From Brevundimonas naejangsanensis DSM 23858 (GTDB lineage: Bacteria > Pseudomonadota > Alphaproteobacteria > Caulobacterales > Caulobacteraceae), in the NCBI RefSeq assembly GCF_000421705.1, contig NZ_ATXN01000007.1:124001-188000 (forward strand): 64,000 nucleotides of DNA, given 5' to 3'. Numbering within the stretch: position 1 is the stretch's first letter; every line of letters starts with the position of its first letter. This document shows, piece after piece, positions 45,691 to 55,573 of this stretch. The position numbers and the translations under genes are program-made. The notes beneath the pieces are model-generated. The model ran no database searches, was not told the origin of the DNA, and saw only the letters and a list, made by a program, of their open reading frames with translations.

Positions 45691-46977
45691 ATGAACCGCC
45701 ACCGCACGCGCGTCCTCGGCGACCGCACCCTCGCGCCTGAAACCCTGATGATGGGCTACGGCTATGATCCGGCCCTGTCGGAGGGCGCGATCAAGGCGCC
45801 GCTGTTCCAGGCCTCGACCTTCGTCTTCAAATCGGCCGAGGACGGCAAACGCTTCTTCGAAGTCGCCTATGGCCTGCGCCAGCGTGACCCGGACGAGGCG
45901 CTGGGCCTGATCTATTCGCGCATCAACAACCCGAACCTCGAAATTCTCGAAGACCGCCTCGCCGTCTGGGACAAGGCGGACAAGGCTCTGGTCTTCTCCA
46001 GCGGCATGGCCGCGATCTCGACCGCCATGCTGGCCCTGGTGCGGCCCGGCGACGTCATCGTCTATACGGCCCCGGCCTATGGCGGCACCGAATACCTGTT
46101 CGACCGCATCCTGCCCCGCTACGGCGTCAAGGCGATCAGCGTCCCCGCCGCCGAGGGCGCCGACGCCCTGGACGCGGCCATGATCGCGGCTGCCGCGGAT
46201 GCAAAGACGACGGGCGGACGCCTGGCCGCCGTCTATCTGGAGACCCCCGCCAACCCAACCAACCAACTGGTCGACATCGCCCGCGCGGTGTCGGGCGCCA
46301 GGGCCCTGGATCAGGCCGAACCTCCGGCAGTCGCCGTCGACAACACCTTCCTCGGCCCTCTGTGGCAGAGCCCGCTGGAGCTGGGCGCCGACCTCGTCCT
46401 CTATTCCCTGACCAAATACGTCGGCGGCCACTCGGACCTGATCGCGGGCGGCTGCATGGGCGGGGCGGACCTCATGGCGCGCGTCGGCGAGATGCGGACC
46501 ATCTGCGGCACGACCGCCGACCCGCACACCGCCTGGCTGCTGCTGCGCAGTCTGGAGACCCTGCACATCCGCATGGAGCGCGCGCAGGACAACGCCCTGA
46601 TCCTGGCCGAACGCCTGCGCGCCGATCCGCGCGTCAGCGCCGTCCTGACGGCGGGCGGCCCGGACGCTTCGCCAGAACAGCAGGCGATCTTCGAAGCCCA
46701 ATGCAAGGGCTCCGGCTCGACCTTCTCGCTGGAACTGCCGGGCGGCGAGGCCGAGGCCTTCCGCACGCTGAACGCGCTTCGCCTGTTCAAACTGGCCGTC
46801 AGCCTGGGCGGCGCCGAGAGCCTGGCCTCCCACCCCTCCAGCATGACCCATTCGGACTATACGCTAGAGGCCAAGGCGCGCAGCGGCATCGGCGACAATC
46901 TGGTGCGCCTGTCGGTCGGGATCGAGAACGTCGAGGACCTGTGGGCCGACCTGGATCAGGCCCTGTCCGCCATCTGA
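45691..46977 (+). CDS. Cystathionine gamma-synthase family PLP enzyme
   Basis: Cys/Met-metabolism PLP enzyme of 428 residues. PLP-site features are FSSGMAAISTAMLAL, the aspartate region ETPANPTNQLVDI, and the Schiff-base lysine in YSLTKYVGGHSDL. The group includes cystathionine gamma-synthase, methionine gamma-lyase and O-acetylhomoserine sulfhydrylase; the exact reaction cannot be told. CAGGAGAGGA precedes the ATG at 45691. No SAM riboswitch pattern was found in its leader. Confidence 0.88.
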   Translation: MNRHRTRVLGDRTLAPETLMMGYGYDPALSEGAIKAPLFQASTFVFKSAEDGKRFFEVAYGLRQRDPDEALGLIYSRINNPNLEILEDRLAVWDKADKALVFSSGMAAISTAMLALVRPGDVIVYTAPAYGGTEYLFDRILPRYGVKAISVPAAEGADALDAAMIAAAADAKTTGGRLAAVYLETPANPTNQLVDIARAVSGARALDQAEPPAVAVDNTFLGPLWQSPLELGADLVLYSLTKYVGGHSDLIAGGCMGGADLMARVGEMRTICGTTADPHTAWLLLRSLETLHIRMERAQDNALILAERLRADPRVSAVLTAGGPDASPEQQAIFEAQCKGSGSTFSLELPGGEAEAFRTLNALRLFKLAVSLGGAESLASHPSSMTHSDYTLEAKARSGIGDNLVRLSVGIENVEDLWADLDQALSAI

Positions 46978-46985
46978 CGGCGCAA

Positions 46986-47008
46986 GCGGCGGGCGATCAG
47001 CCCGCCGC
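46986..47008. terminator. Symmetric hairpin between convergent PLP-enzyme and glmM genes
   Basis: GCGGCGGGC-GATCA-GCCCGCCGC, a perfect 9-bp stem. It overlaps the last codons of glmM and has no long T-run, so it is a weak bidirectional terminator at most. Confidence 0.4.
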
Positions 47009-48346
47009 CTTCACCGCCTCGGCCACATCATTGACCACGCGCTTGACCAGGGCCTCGTCGTCGCCCTCGGCCATGACGCGGATCAGCTTTTCCGTGCCCG
47101 AGGGGCGGACCAGAAGACGGCCCGCGCCGTTCAGGGCGGCTTCCGCCTCGGCCATCGCCGCCTTGACGTTCGCGTCCTCCAGCGGCTTTCCAGCCGTATA
47201 GCGGACGTTCTGAAGCAGTTGCGGGACCGGCTCGAACTGGCGCGCCAGCTCGCTCATCGGCGCGCCCGCCTCGACCAGGACGGCCAGCACCTGCAGCGCC
47301 GCCATCAGGCCGTCGCCGGTCGTGGCGTGGTCCTTCAGGATGATGTGGCCCGACTGTTCGCCGCCGATGTTGAAGCCGCCCTCGCGCATCCGCTCCATGA
47401 CGTAGCGATCGCCGACCTTGGTCCGCTCCAGCGTCAAGCCCTCGGCCTTCAGGCGGCGCTCCAGCCCCAGGTTGGACATGACGGTGGCGACCACGCCCTT
47501 GCCGTTCAGCCGCCCGCGCTTGGCCCAGTCCAGACCGATCAGGGCCATGATCTGATCGCCGTCGACCACATGCCCCTTCTCATCGCAGATGATGACCCGG
47601 TCGGCGTCGCCGTCCAGCGCGATGCCGATGTCGCAGCGATAGCGTTTCACCGCCTCCGACACCGTGGCCGGATATGTTGAGCCGCACTCGGCGTTGATGT
47701 TCAGGCCGTTAGGCTCCACCCCGACGGGGAAGACCTCGGCGCCCAGTTCATAGAGGGTCGTCGGCGCCACGCGGTAGCCCGCGCCGTTGGCGCAGTCGAT
47801 GGCGATGCGCAGGCCCTTCAGGCTCAGCCGCTTGGGGAAGGCCTGTTTGGCGATCTCGATATAGCGCGGCGGGGCGTCGTCGATGCGCTTGACCCGGCCC
47901 AGCTTGTTCGACGGCGCCAGGTCCTGGTCCAGAGCCCCGTCCATCATCGCCTCAAGCTTCAGCTCGATCTCGTCCGACAGCTTGTAGCCGTCCGGGCCGA
48001 ACAGCTTGATGCCGTTGTCGGCGTAGTCGTTGTGCGAGGCCGAGATCATGATGCCCAGATCGGCCCGCATCGAGCGGGTCATCATCGCCACGCCCGGCGT
48101 CGGCAGCGGCCCGAAGGTGCGCACGTCCATGCCCACCGAGGCCAGCCCCGCCACCAGCGCGGGCTCGATCATATAGCCCGACAGGCGCGTGTCCTTGCCG
48201 ATCACCACCAGATGGCGCCGGTCGTCGTCGGTGCGGAACAAACGCCCGGCGGCCAGGCCGACGCGCAGGGCCACCTCGGCCGTCATCGGATGGGTGTTGG
48301 CGCGGCCACGAATGCCGTCGGTGCCGAAGTATTTTCTCTCGCCCAA
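46997..48346 (-). CDS. glmM: Phosphoglucosamine mutase
   Basis: GlmM converts glucosamine-6-phosphate to glucosamine-1-phosphate for UDP-GlcNAc. The 449-residue protein starts [14 protein letters not shown], has the phosphoserine loop [15 protein letters not shown] (Ser104), the metal loop [10 protein letters not shown], and the C-terminal [12 protein letters not shown]. It is divergent from glmS, the preceding step of the pathway. Confidence 0.97.
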   Translation of the reverse strand: MGERKYFGTDGIRGRANTHPMTAEVALRVGLAAGRLFRTDDDRRHLVVIGKDTRLSGYMIEPALVAGLASVGMDVRTFGPLPTPGVAMMTRSMRADLGIMISASHNDYADNGIKLFGPDGYKLSDEIELKLEAMMDGALDQDLAPSNKLGRVKRIDDAPPRYIEIAKQAFPKRLSLKGLRIAIDCANGAGYRVAPTTLYELGAEVFPVGVEPNGLNINAECGSTYPATVSEAVKRYRCDIGIALDGDADRVIICDEKGHVVDGDQIMALIGLDWAKRGRLNGKGVVATVMSNLGLERRLKAEGLTLERTKVGDRYVMERMREGGFNIGGEQSGHIILKDHATTGDGLMAALQVLAVLVEAGAPMSELARQFEPVPQLLQNVRYTAGKPLEDANVKAAMAEAEAALNGAGRLLVRPSGTEKLIRVMAEGDDEALVKRVVNDVAEAVKAAG

Positions 48347-48531
48347 GAGGCCGTCCCTCGCTGGCGGCCCCGGAATTGCAAAGAAACCTTCCGAAACCCA
48401 TTTTTTGATGTCGCCGCCCCCGCGATTTCCTAGAGCGGATATCCAAGGGCGGAGACTGAACCCTCTCGCTTACCTCAATTTCGCGGCCCGGCGCAAAGAG
48501 CGGCGGCTGCGTTCCGTTCGGAGCAGACATC
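48347..48531. promoter_or_regulatory. Divergent glmM/glmS intergenic region
   Basis: The 185-base gap must hold promoters for both genes. No glmS ribozyme core or other known riboswitch was recognised. No hexamers could be assigned with confidence. Confidence 0.4.
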
Positions 48532-50346
<1,815 letters not shown>

Positions 50347-50351
50347 TCGTG

Positions 50352-50480
50352 CCCTCTCCTCCCCATTTCATGGGGAGGGGGACCACAAAGTGGTGGAGGG
50401 GCTAGGACGGCAGAACGAAGACGCTCCTCCGTCTCGTCGGCTGCGCCGCCGATCCACCTCCCCATGCAATGGGGAGGAGA
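50352..50480. repeat. Intergenic inverted-repeat element, family D
   Basis: Arms CCTCTCCTCCCCATTTCATGG and CATGCAATGGGGAGGAGA, with an inner GGACCACAAAGTGGTGGAGG segment, form a roughly 130-base inverted structure between glmS and galU. It resembles family C in style (both contain CCCCAT...ATGGGG) but differs in sequence. Confidence 0.65.
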
Positions 50481-50542
50481 TGTTTGGTACCGTCACACTT
50501 TCCGCCTATGACAGGCGGCCCCAAGGCTGATCAGGACGATCC

Positions 50543-51436
50543 ATGACGACCTCCCCCGCCCGCCTTCGCCCAGCCCCTCTGCGCAAGGCGGTCCTGCCCG
50601 TAGCCGGTCTCGGCACGCGGGTTCTGCCCGGCACCAAGACCACGCCGAAGGAGTTGCTGAACGTCGTCGACCGGCCGATCCTCTCCTACATCGTGGAAGA
50701 GGCGCGCGAGGCGGGGATCGAGCACATCGTCTTCGTCACCGGCCGCGCAAAACAGGCGATCGAGGACTATTTCGACCACCAGATCGAGCTTGAGGCCCAA
50801 CTCCTGGCCAAGGGCAAGACCGAGATTCTGGCCACAATGAACGCCGAACTGGCCCAGGCCGGCGAGATGAGCTTCACCCGCCAGATGCAGCCCAAGGGCC
50901 TCGGCCACGCCGTCTGGTGCGCCCGCGACATCATCGGTCCCGAGCCCTTCGCCGTCATCCTGCCCGACGTGATCGTGGATTCGCAGCCGGGCGCCCTGAA
51001 GCAGCTGGCCGAGGTCTACGCCGAGGTCGGCGGCAACGTCATCGGCGTCGAGGCCGTGCCCGAGGCCGACACCCACAAATACGGCATCATCGACCCGGCC
51101 TCCCACGACGGCCGCCGCTACGGCATGAAGGGCATGGTCGAAAAGCCAGCCCAGGGCACGGCGCCGTCGACCATGTCGATCTCGGGCCGCTACATCCTGC
51201 AGCCGGAAATCTTCGACCTGCTGGAGACGCAGGAGCGCGGCGCCGGCGGCGAGATTCAGCTGACCGACGCCATGGCCCGGCTGATGCAGTCGCAGACCTT
51301 CACCGCCTATGAGTATGAAGGCGTGACCCACGACTGCGGCGACAAGATCGGCCTGCTGCGCGCCAACGTCGCCCTCGCCCTGAAGCGCCCCGATCTCGGC
51401 GATGCCGCCCGCACCGCGATCGAAAGCCTGCTTTAA
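50543..51436 (+). CDS. galU: UTP-glucose-1-phosphate uridylyltransferase
   Basis: GalU makes UDP-glucose from UTP and glucose-1-phosphate. The 297-residue protein has the nucleotide-binding loop KAVLPVAGLGTRVLPGTKTTPKE, the metal region AVILPDVIVDS and VEKPAQGTAPS. It lies upstream of an SqdB-like gene that would use UDP-glucose, with the phosphohexomutase gene 6 kb away. Confidence 0.96.
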   Translation: MTTSPARLRPAPLRKAVLPVAGLGTRVLPGTKTTPKELLNVVDRPILSYIVEEAREAGIEHIVFVTGRAKQAIEDYFDHQIELEAQLLAKGKTEILATMNAELAQAGEMSFTRQMQPKGLGHAVWCARDIIGPEPFAVILPDVIVDSQPGALKQLAEVYAEVGGNVIGVEAVPEADTHKYGIIDPASHDGRRYGMKGMVEKPAQGTAPSTMSISGRYILQPEIFDLLETQERGAGGEIQLTDAMARLMQSQTFTAYEYEGVTHDCGDKIGLLRANVALALKRPDLGDAARTAIESLL

Positions 51437-51440
51437 TTCC

Positions 51441-51665
51441 CTTCTCCCCTTGTGGGAGAAGGTGGGCGCCGAAGGCGCTCGGATGAGGGGTGTGAGCGCG
51501 ACCTTTAGACGACGAGGCGGGACAGTAGCGGCAGGTTTGCAAACGCGCCGTCGCCACCCCTCATCCGTCAGGCTTCGCCTGCCACCTTCTCCCACAAGGG
51601 GAGAAGGCTTTAAGCGTGCTACCGCCTTCGGCTGCTTGAGCAGCTTCTCCCACAAGGGGAGAAGG
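51441..51665. repeat. Intergenic inverted-repeat element, family E, with an extra arm
   Basis: CTTCTCCCCTTGTGGGAGAAGG at the left is inverted as CCTTCTCCCACAAGGGGAGAAGG near 51585-51607, with inner GGATGAGGGGTG and CACCCCTCATCC arms. A third arm copy follows at 51642-51665, with a TTCGGCT-type spacer between, so the element looks extended by a partial second unit. Confidence 0.7.
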
Positions 51666-51799
51666 ACGAACAGCGCCTGCACATCAGGCTTTGAAAACTT
51701 CTTTTATTTCAAGGTCCGGCCTCTGCGTTCCCCTGTCTAGCCCGCCTTACCGCCCCACCGCCGCATTATCCCTGCGCGGCCCCAGCCAATCCCTCCGAT

Positions 51800-51817
51800 T
51801 TCAGACGATTCAGACGA
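51800..51817 (+). repeat. Tandem 9-base repeat upstream of the sqdB-like gene
   Basis: Two exact copies of TTCAGACGA abut each other. Their junction creates a GANTC site (GATTC, 51807-51811), and another (GACTC) lies 10 bases on. This could be an operator with a methylation-sensitive element. Confidence 0.4.
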
Positions 51818-51932
51818 ATTGGACTCTGTTTTTTCCGTCCTGCGTCGCTTTAGCCGCTCCTCACGCGCCACGCTTTCGCCCCCTCGCGCGTTCGGCTAGG
51901 CAGGAGAAGACGTTGAAAACGAGGTTCGACTG

Positions 51933-53165
51933 ATGCGCGTGATGATTCTGGGCGGCGACGGCTTCTGCGGCTGGCCCACGGCCCTGCACCTCTCGGCGCG
52001 CGGCTGGGACGTGCTGATCGTCGACAACCTCAGCCGCCGCAACATCGACAATGAGCTGGAGATCCGCTCCCTGACCCCGATCCGCACCATGGGCGAGCGT
52101 ATCGCCGCGTGGAAGGAGGTCTCGGGCCGCGCCATCGACTTCGTCAATCTGACGGTCGGTAAGGAGTTCGACCGCCTGGTCGCCCTGATCCGCGACTGGG
52201 CGCCCGACAGCGTCGTCCACTTCGCCGAGCAGCGCGCCGCCCCCTATTCGATGAAGTCGGCGCGGCACAAGCTCTACACCGTCGACAACAATCTGAACGC
52301 CACCAACCACCTGCTGGCCGCCATCGTCGAGAGCGGCCGCGACGTCCACCTGGCCCATCTGGGAACCATGGGGGTCTACGGTTACACGACAGCGGGCCTG
52401 CGCATCCCCGAAGGCTATCTGAAGGTCACGGTGGAGACCGACCACGGCCCGACCGAGCAGGAGATCCTGTTCCCGCCGAACCCCGGCAGCATCTACCACA
52501 TGACCAAGACGCAGGACGCCCTGCTGTTCCAGTTCTACGCCAAGAACGACGCCCTGCGGATCACCGACCTGCACCAGGGCATCGTCTGGGGCGCCCAGAC
52601 CGAGGAGACCAAGCAGGACGAACGCCTGATCAACCGCTTCGACTATGACGGCGACTACGGCACGGTGCTGAACCGCTTCCTGATGCAGGCGGCGGTCGGC
52701 TATCCGCTGACGGTGCACGGCTCGGGCGGCCAGACGCGGGCCTTCATCCACATTCAGGACACGGTGCGCTGCGTCGAGCTGGCGCTGAACAACCCGCCCA
52801 AGCGCGGCGACCGGGTCAAGATCCTCAACCAGATGACCGAGAGCCGCCGTGTCCGCGATCTGGCGCAGATGGTGGCCGAGATGACGGGCGCGCCGGTCCA
52901 CAACGTCGCCAATCCGCGTCAGGAGGCTGACGAGAACGAACTGGTCGTCGCCAATGACCAGTTCCGCGAACTGGGGTTGAAGCCGATCACCCTGGCCGAG
53001 GGCCTGATGGCCGATGTGACCGAGATCGCCCGCCGCTACGCCGACCGCGCTGACCGCAGCAAGATCCCTTGCGTCACCGCCTGGAACGCCGGCCGCGCCG
53101 ACGCCCTCCGCGACGAGGCTGAAACGGCCTTAGCCGCCGCCCCCGTCCGCATCCTGTCCGCCTGA
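51933..53165 (+). CDS. UDP-sulfoquinovose synthase-like NAD-dependent epimerase/dehydratase
   Basis: SqdB/SQD1 makes UDP-sulfoquinovose from UDP-glucose and sulfite for sulfolipid headgroups. The 410-residue protein has the Rossmann start RVMILGGDGFCGWPTALHLS, the SQD1-like EQRAAPYSM (99-107), LGTMGVYG with Thr145, and the catalytic YHMTK (Tyr188, Lys192), then TDLHQGIVWG. These match SqdB better than ordinary UDP-sugar epimerases. GalU next to it can supply UDP-glucose. The sulfolipid glycosyltransferase (sqdX/sqdD) is not in the window. Brevundimonas lipids include sulfoquinovosyl diacylglycerol as I recall. Confidence 0.82.
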   Translation: MRVMILGGDGFCGWPTALHLSARGWDVLIVDNLSRRNIDNELEIRSLTPIRTMGERIAAWKEVSGRAIDFVNLTVGKEFDRLVALIRDWAPDSVVHFAEQRAAPYSMKSARHKLYTVDNNLNATNHLLAAIVESGRDVHLAHLGTMGVYGYTTAGLRIPEGYLKVTVETDHGPTEQEILFPPNPGSIYHMTKTQDALLFQFYAKNDALRITDLHQGIVWGAQTEETKQDERLINRFDYDGDYGTVLNRFLMQAAVGYPLTVHGSGGQTRAFIHIQDTVRCVELALNNPPKRGDRVKILNQMTESRRVRDLAQMVAEMTGAPVHNVANPRQEADENELVVANDQFRELGLKPITLAEGLMADVTEIARRYADRADRSKIPCVTAWNAGRADALRDEAETALAAAPVRILSA

Positions 53166-53179
53166 GAAACCGAAGCCTG

Positions 53180-54055
53180 ATGACCGAACCCGCCGCCGCC
53201 CCGTCCCTGCTGGTGTTCGGCGGCGGCTATCTGGGACAGGCGGCGGCGCGCGAGGCCCTGCAGCGCGGCGGCGCGGCCTTCGCGACCTCGCGCGATCCAC
53301 AGACCCGTCAGGCGTTGGCGGCGCAGGGGATCACGCCGGTCGATCCGGCTGACGCCAAGGCTCTGGGCGAGGCCCTGGCCGCCGCACAGGCCGTGCTGAT
53401 CACCACGCCGCCGGACGCTCACGGCTGCCCCGCCCTGCGCGCCCTGACGCCGCTGGCGGGCGACGCCTGGCCCGACTGGATCGGCTATGTCTCCTCCACC
53501 TCTGTCTACGGCGACCGGGCGGGCGGCTGGGCCTTCGAGGGCGATCCGCTGAACGCCGCCACGCTGGAAGGCGCCCGCCGCGCGCGGGTCGAGCGCGACT
53601 GGCTGGACGGGGCGCAGGGCATGGGGCTGACGCTGCAGGTTTTCCGCCTGCCCGGCTTCTACGGCCCCGGCCGCAGCGTCATTGACCGCCTGCGCGCCGG
53701 AACCGCGCGTCTGGTGAAAAAGCCCGGCCAGGTATTCAACCGCATTCACGTGGACGACATCGTCTCAGGCCTGTTCGCCTCCATGGCCCGACCGCGCCCA
53801 GGCGGCGTCTACAATCTGACCGACGACGAGCCGACCGCCGCAGACGTCGTCACCGCATGGGCCGCCGAGCGCCTGGGCCTGCCGCGTCCGCCCGAAGTCG
53901 ACTGGACCGCCCCCGAGGTCAGCGAGGCCATGCGCCGCTTCTATCTGGACTCCAAGCGCGTCTCCAACGCCCGCGCCAAGGCCGAACTGGGCTGGCGCCC
54001 CCGCTATCCCTCCTACCGCGAGGGACTGGAGGCGATCCTGACGTCAGAAGCCTGA
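53180..54055 (+). CDS. NAD-dependent epimerase/dehydratase family protein (YeeZ-like)
   Basis: Extended short-chain dehydrogenase fold, 291 residues. It has the N-terminal LLVFGGGYLGQAAAREAL glycine loop, YVSSTSVYGDRAG with a Ser/Thr and Tyr region, and FRLPGFYGPGRSVIDRL, typical of the YeeZ/SDR-like group of uncharacterised epimerases. It begins 14 bases after the SqdB-like gene and is probably cotranscribed. The substrate is unknown; a role with the sulfolipid gene is inference from position. Confidence 0.82.
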   Translation: MTEPAAAPSLLVFGGGYLGQAAAREALQRGGAAFATSRDPQTRQALAAQGITPVDPADAKALGEALAAAQAVLITTPPDAHGCPALRALTPLAGDAWPDWIGYVSSTSVYGDRAGGWAFEGDPLNAATLEGARRARVERDWLDGAQGMGLTLQVFRLPGFYGPGRSVIDRLRAGTARLVKKPGQVFNRIHVDDIVSGLFASMARPRPGGVYNLTDDEPTAADVVTAWAAERLGLPRPPEVDWTAPEVSEAMRRFYLDSKRVSNARAKAELGWRPRYPSYREGLEAILTSEA

Positions 54056-54057
54056 CG

Positions 54058-54681
54058 TCAGCCCGGCTTGCGCGCGATCAGGTCGATCAGGGCCGAGACG
54101 CCCGAATGACCCGGGCCTTCGTTCAGTTCGGCGTCATAGATGTCGATCCGCTCGATATCGAAGTCGGCGAAGGCCTCGCGCAGCAGAGCCTCTGTATAGA
54201 GGTTCTCCTCCACCCCCGGCCCGCCCGTGCCATAGGCCAGTTGCTCGGGCCGATAGCCTTCCAACAGCAGCAGGCCGCCGGGCTTCAGCGCCGCCTTCAT
54301 TCGGGCGAACATCCGGTCGCGCGCGGCCGGGCCGACGAACTGGATGAAGACGCCGACGACCACGTCCATCGTCCCCTCGGGCCATGCCCAGTCGTCGAGC
54401 CCGCCGATCTGGGCATCCAGCGCCACGCCGCGTTTCGTCGCCAGCGCCCGCGCCTTCTCCACCGCACGCGGGGAAATGTCGAAGGTCAGGACGTCCAGCC
54501 CCTGCTGCGCCAGCCAGACGCCGTTGCGGCCCTCGCCATCGGCGACGGACAGGGCCTTCAGCCCCGGCCGCAGCCGCTCCGCCTGCCGCGCCAGAAAGGC
54601 GTTGGGCGCCTCGCCGAAGCGATAGGCGTCACCGGCATAGCGTTCATCCCAGAAAGCGCGCGTGTCGGACGCAGCAGTCAT
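54058..54681 (-). CDS. Class I SAM-dependent methyltransferase (TehB/TPMT-like)
   Basis: From MTAASDTRAFWDERYAGDAY (207 residues), the protein has the SAM-binding motif ALSVADGEGRNGVWLAQQG, motif II-like GTMDVVVGVFIQF and RPEQLAYGTGG. The opening WDERYAGDAYRFGEAPN is typical of the small TehB/UbiE-like methyltransferases. AAGGGAGATCGCTG precedes the start. The substrate is unknown. It converges with the epimerase gene, leaving two bases between the stops. Confidence 0.85.
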   Translation of the reverse strand: MTAASDTRAFWDERYAGDAYRFGEAPNAFLARQAERLRPGLKALSVADGEGRNGVWLAQQGLDVLTFDISPRAVEKARALATKRGVALDAQIGGLDDWAWPEGTMDVVVGVFIQFVGPAARDRMFARMKAALKPGGLLLLEGYRPEQLAYGTGGPGVEENLYTEALLREAFADFDIERIDIYDAELNEGPGHSGVSALIDLIARKPG

Positions 54682-54793
54682 CAGCGATCTCCCTTGAAGC
54701 TCAAGGGGATATGGCGTCGTCGCCCCGGCTCGCAAGCATCAACGCCCCGCGTCGCTCAAGCCGCGAGGGTCCGCGACCCGAGCATAGCGACAC

Positions 54794-55414
54794 TTAAAAT
54801 GGCAGGATGTTGCGCTGGCGGCTGTAGCTCATGGTGCCGACATTGGCGCCCAGACGCACGCCGACGCCGGTACGGATCGGCGCCAGGACGATGCCGTCGG
54901 CGCGCTGATAATTCACACCAAGGCCCGCGACCAGATAGGCCGAGCCCTCAACGCCCGGATAGCGGCGATAGAGCATGTCGGGATGATACAGGCCGTAGAC
55001 CAGGGTGAAGACCCGGCTGGCGTTGCCGCCCCAGTCCCATCCAATGGAGGCGCCCTGCCAATAGACTTCCTGCGAGGCCGACAGGTCCTTCATATGCAGA
55101 GCCCCGCGGCCGTAGCGCAGGCCGGCGACGACGGCGCCCGCGCCTTCCTCGCCCGCGATATAGGCGGTCGGACGGTCCCCCTGTTCGGCGAAGATGCGCT
55201 CGATGGCGCCGCCCACGGCCTCGGCGGCGATGCCCAGCTCGCGCGACCCGGCCGCGACCAGTTCGTCGAAGGTATAGGCCTGGGCGTTGTTGTCCGAGGC
55301 GATCGGATAATTGGGATCAGCCGGCGGGCGGCTGGCGCAGGCGCCGAGGCCGGCGGGCAGGGCTCCGGCGGCGGCGAGGCCGAGGCTGGTGCGGATCAGT
55401 TGGCGGCGGTGCAT
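54794..55414 (-). CDS. DUF1134 envelope protein, EipA-like
   Basis: The 206-residue protein has a lipoprotein-type leader with an LGAC lipobox (Cys26) and an early twin arginine. The mature part matches the DUF1134/SYLF-like family: AIERIFAEQGDRPTAYIAGE, RYGRGALHMKD, WQGASIGWDWGGNASRVF, GVNYQRADGIVLAPIRTGVG. EipA of Brucella belongs to DUF1134 and is needed for envelope integrity, with genetic ties to cell-wall genes; equivalence here is inferred. Confidence 0.82.
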   Translation of the reverse strand: MHRRQLIRTSLGLAAAGALPAGLGACASRPPADPNYPIASDNNAQAYTFDELVAAGSRELGIAAEAVGGAIERIFAEQGDRPTAYIAGEEGAGAVVAGLRYGRGALHMKDLSASQEVYWQGASIGWDWGGNASRVFTLVYGLYHPDMLYRRYPGVEGSAYLVAGLGVNYQRADGIVLAPIRTGVGVRLGANVGTMSYSRQRNILPF

Positions 55415-55534
55415 GGTCGAGGCTCCCGGCTAAGGACGGTCCGCCCGACGTCGCGGGCTTGGCCTACCGTCCGTGCCTTTTACGGCAGCCTTGGGGCTTT
55501 AAGGTTAACCGAAGATTGCTTGGCCGCAGAAGTT

Positions 55535-55567
55535 CCGGCGGCCCGTGTCTCAGACCGCCGGTTTTTT
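55535..55567 (+). terminator. Hairpin with T-run on the plus strand, near the pheT 3' end
   Basis: CCGGCGG pairs with CCGCCGG across a 13-base loop and is followed by TTTTTT on the plus strand. Both flanking genes read on the minus strand, so the polarity fits no visible gene. It may end antisense transcription; in the minus direction only the hairpin would act. Confidence 0.45.
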
Positions 55568-55573
55568 CTGTCT

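Larger units (their letters stand above)
51437..51932. other. galU-sqdB spacer: family E repeats, tandem 9-base repeat and two GANTC sites
   Basis: About 500 bases without a gene. The first part (to 51665) is family E repeat. The rest, up to the sqdB-like start, has a tandem TTCAGACGA duplication (51800-51817) and GANTC sites at 51807-51811 and 51822-51826; no promoter hexamers were assigned. Confidence 0.55.

Noticed and set aside
48347..48531. glmS ribozyme upstream of glmS
   Set aside because: The conserved core is not seen, and this ribozyme is mostly known from Gram-positive bacteria.
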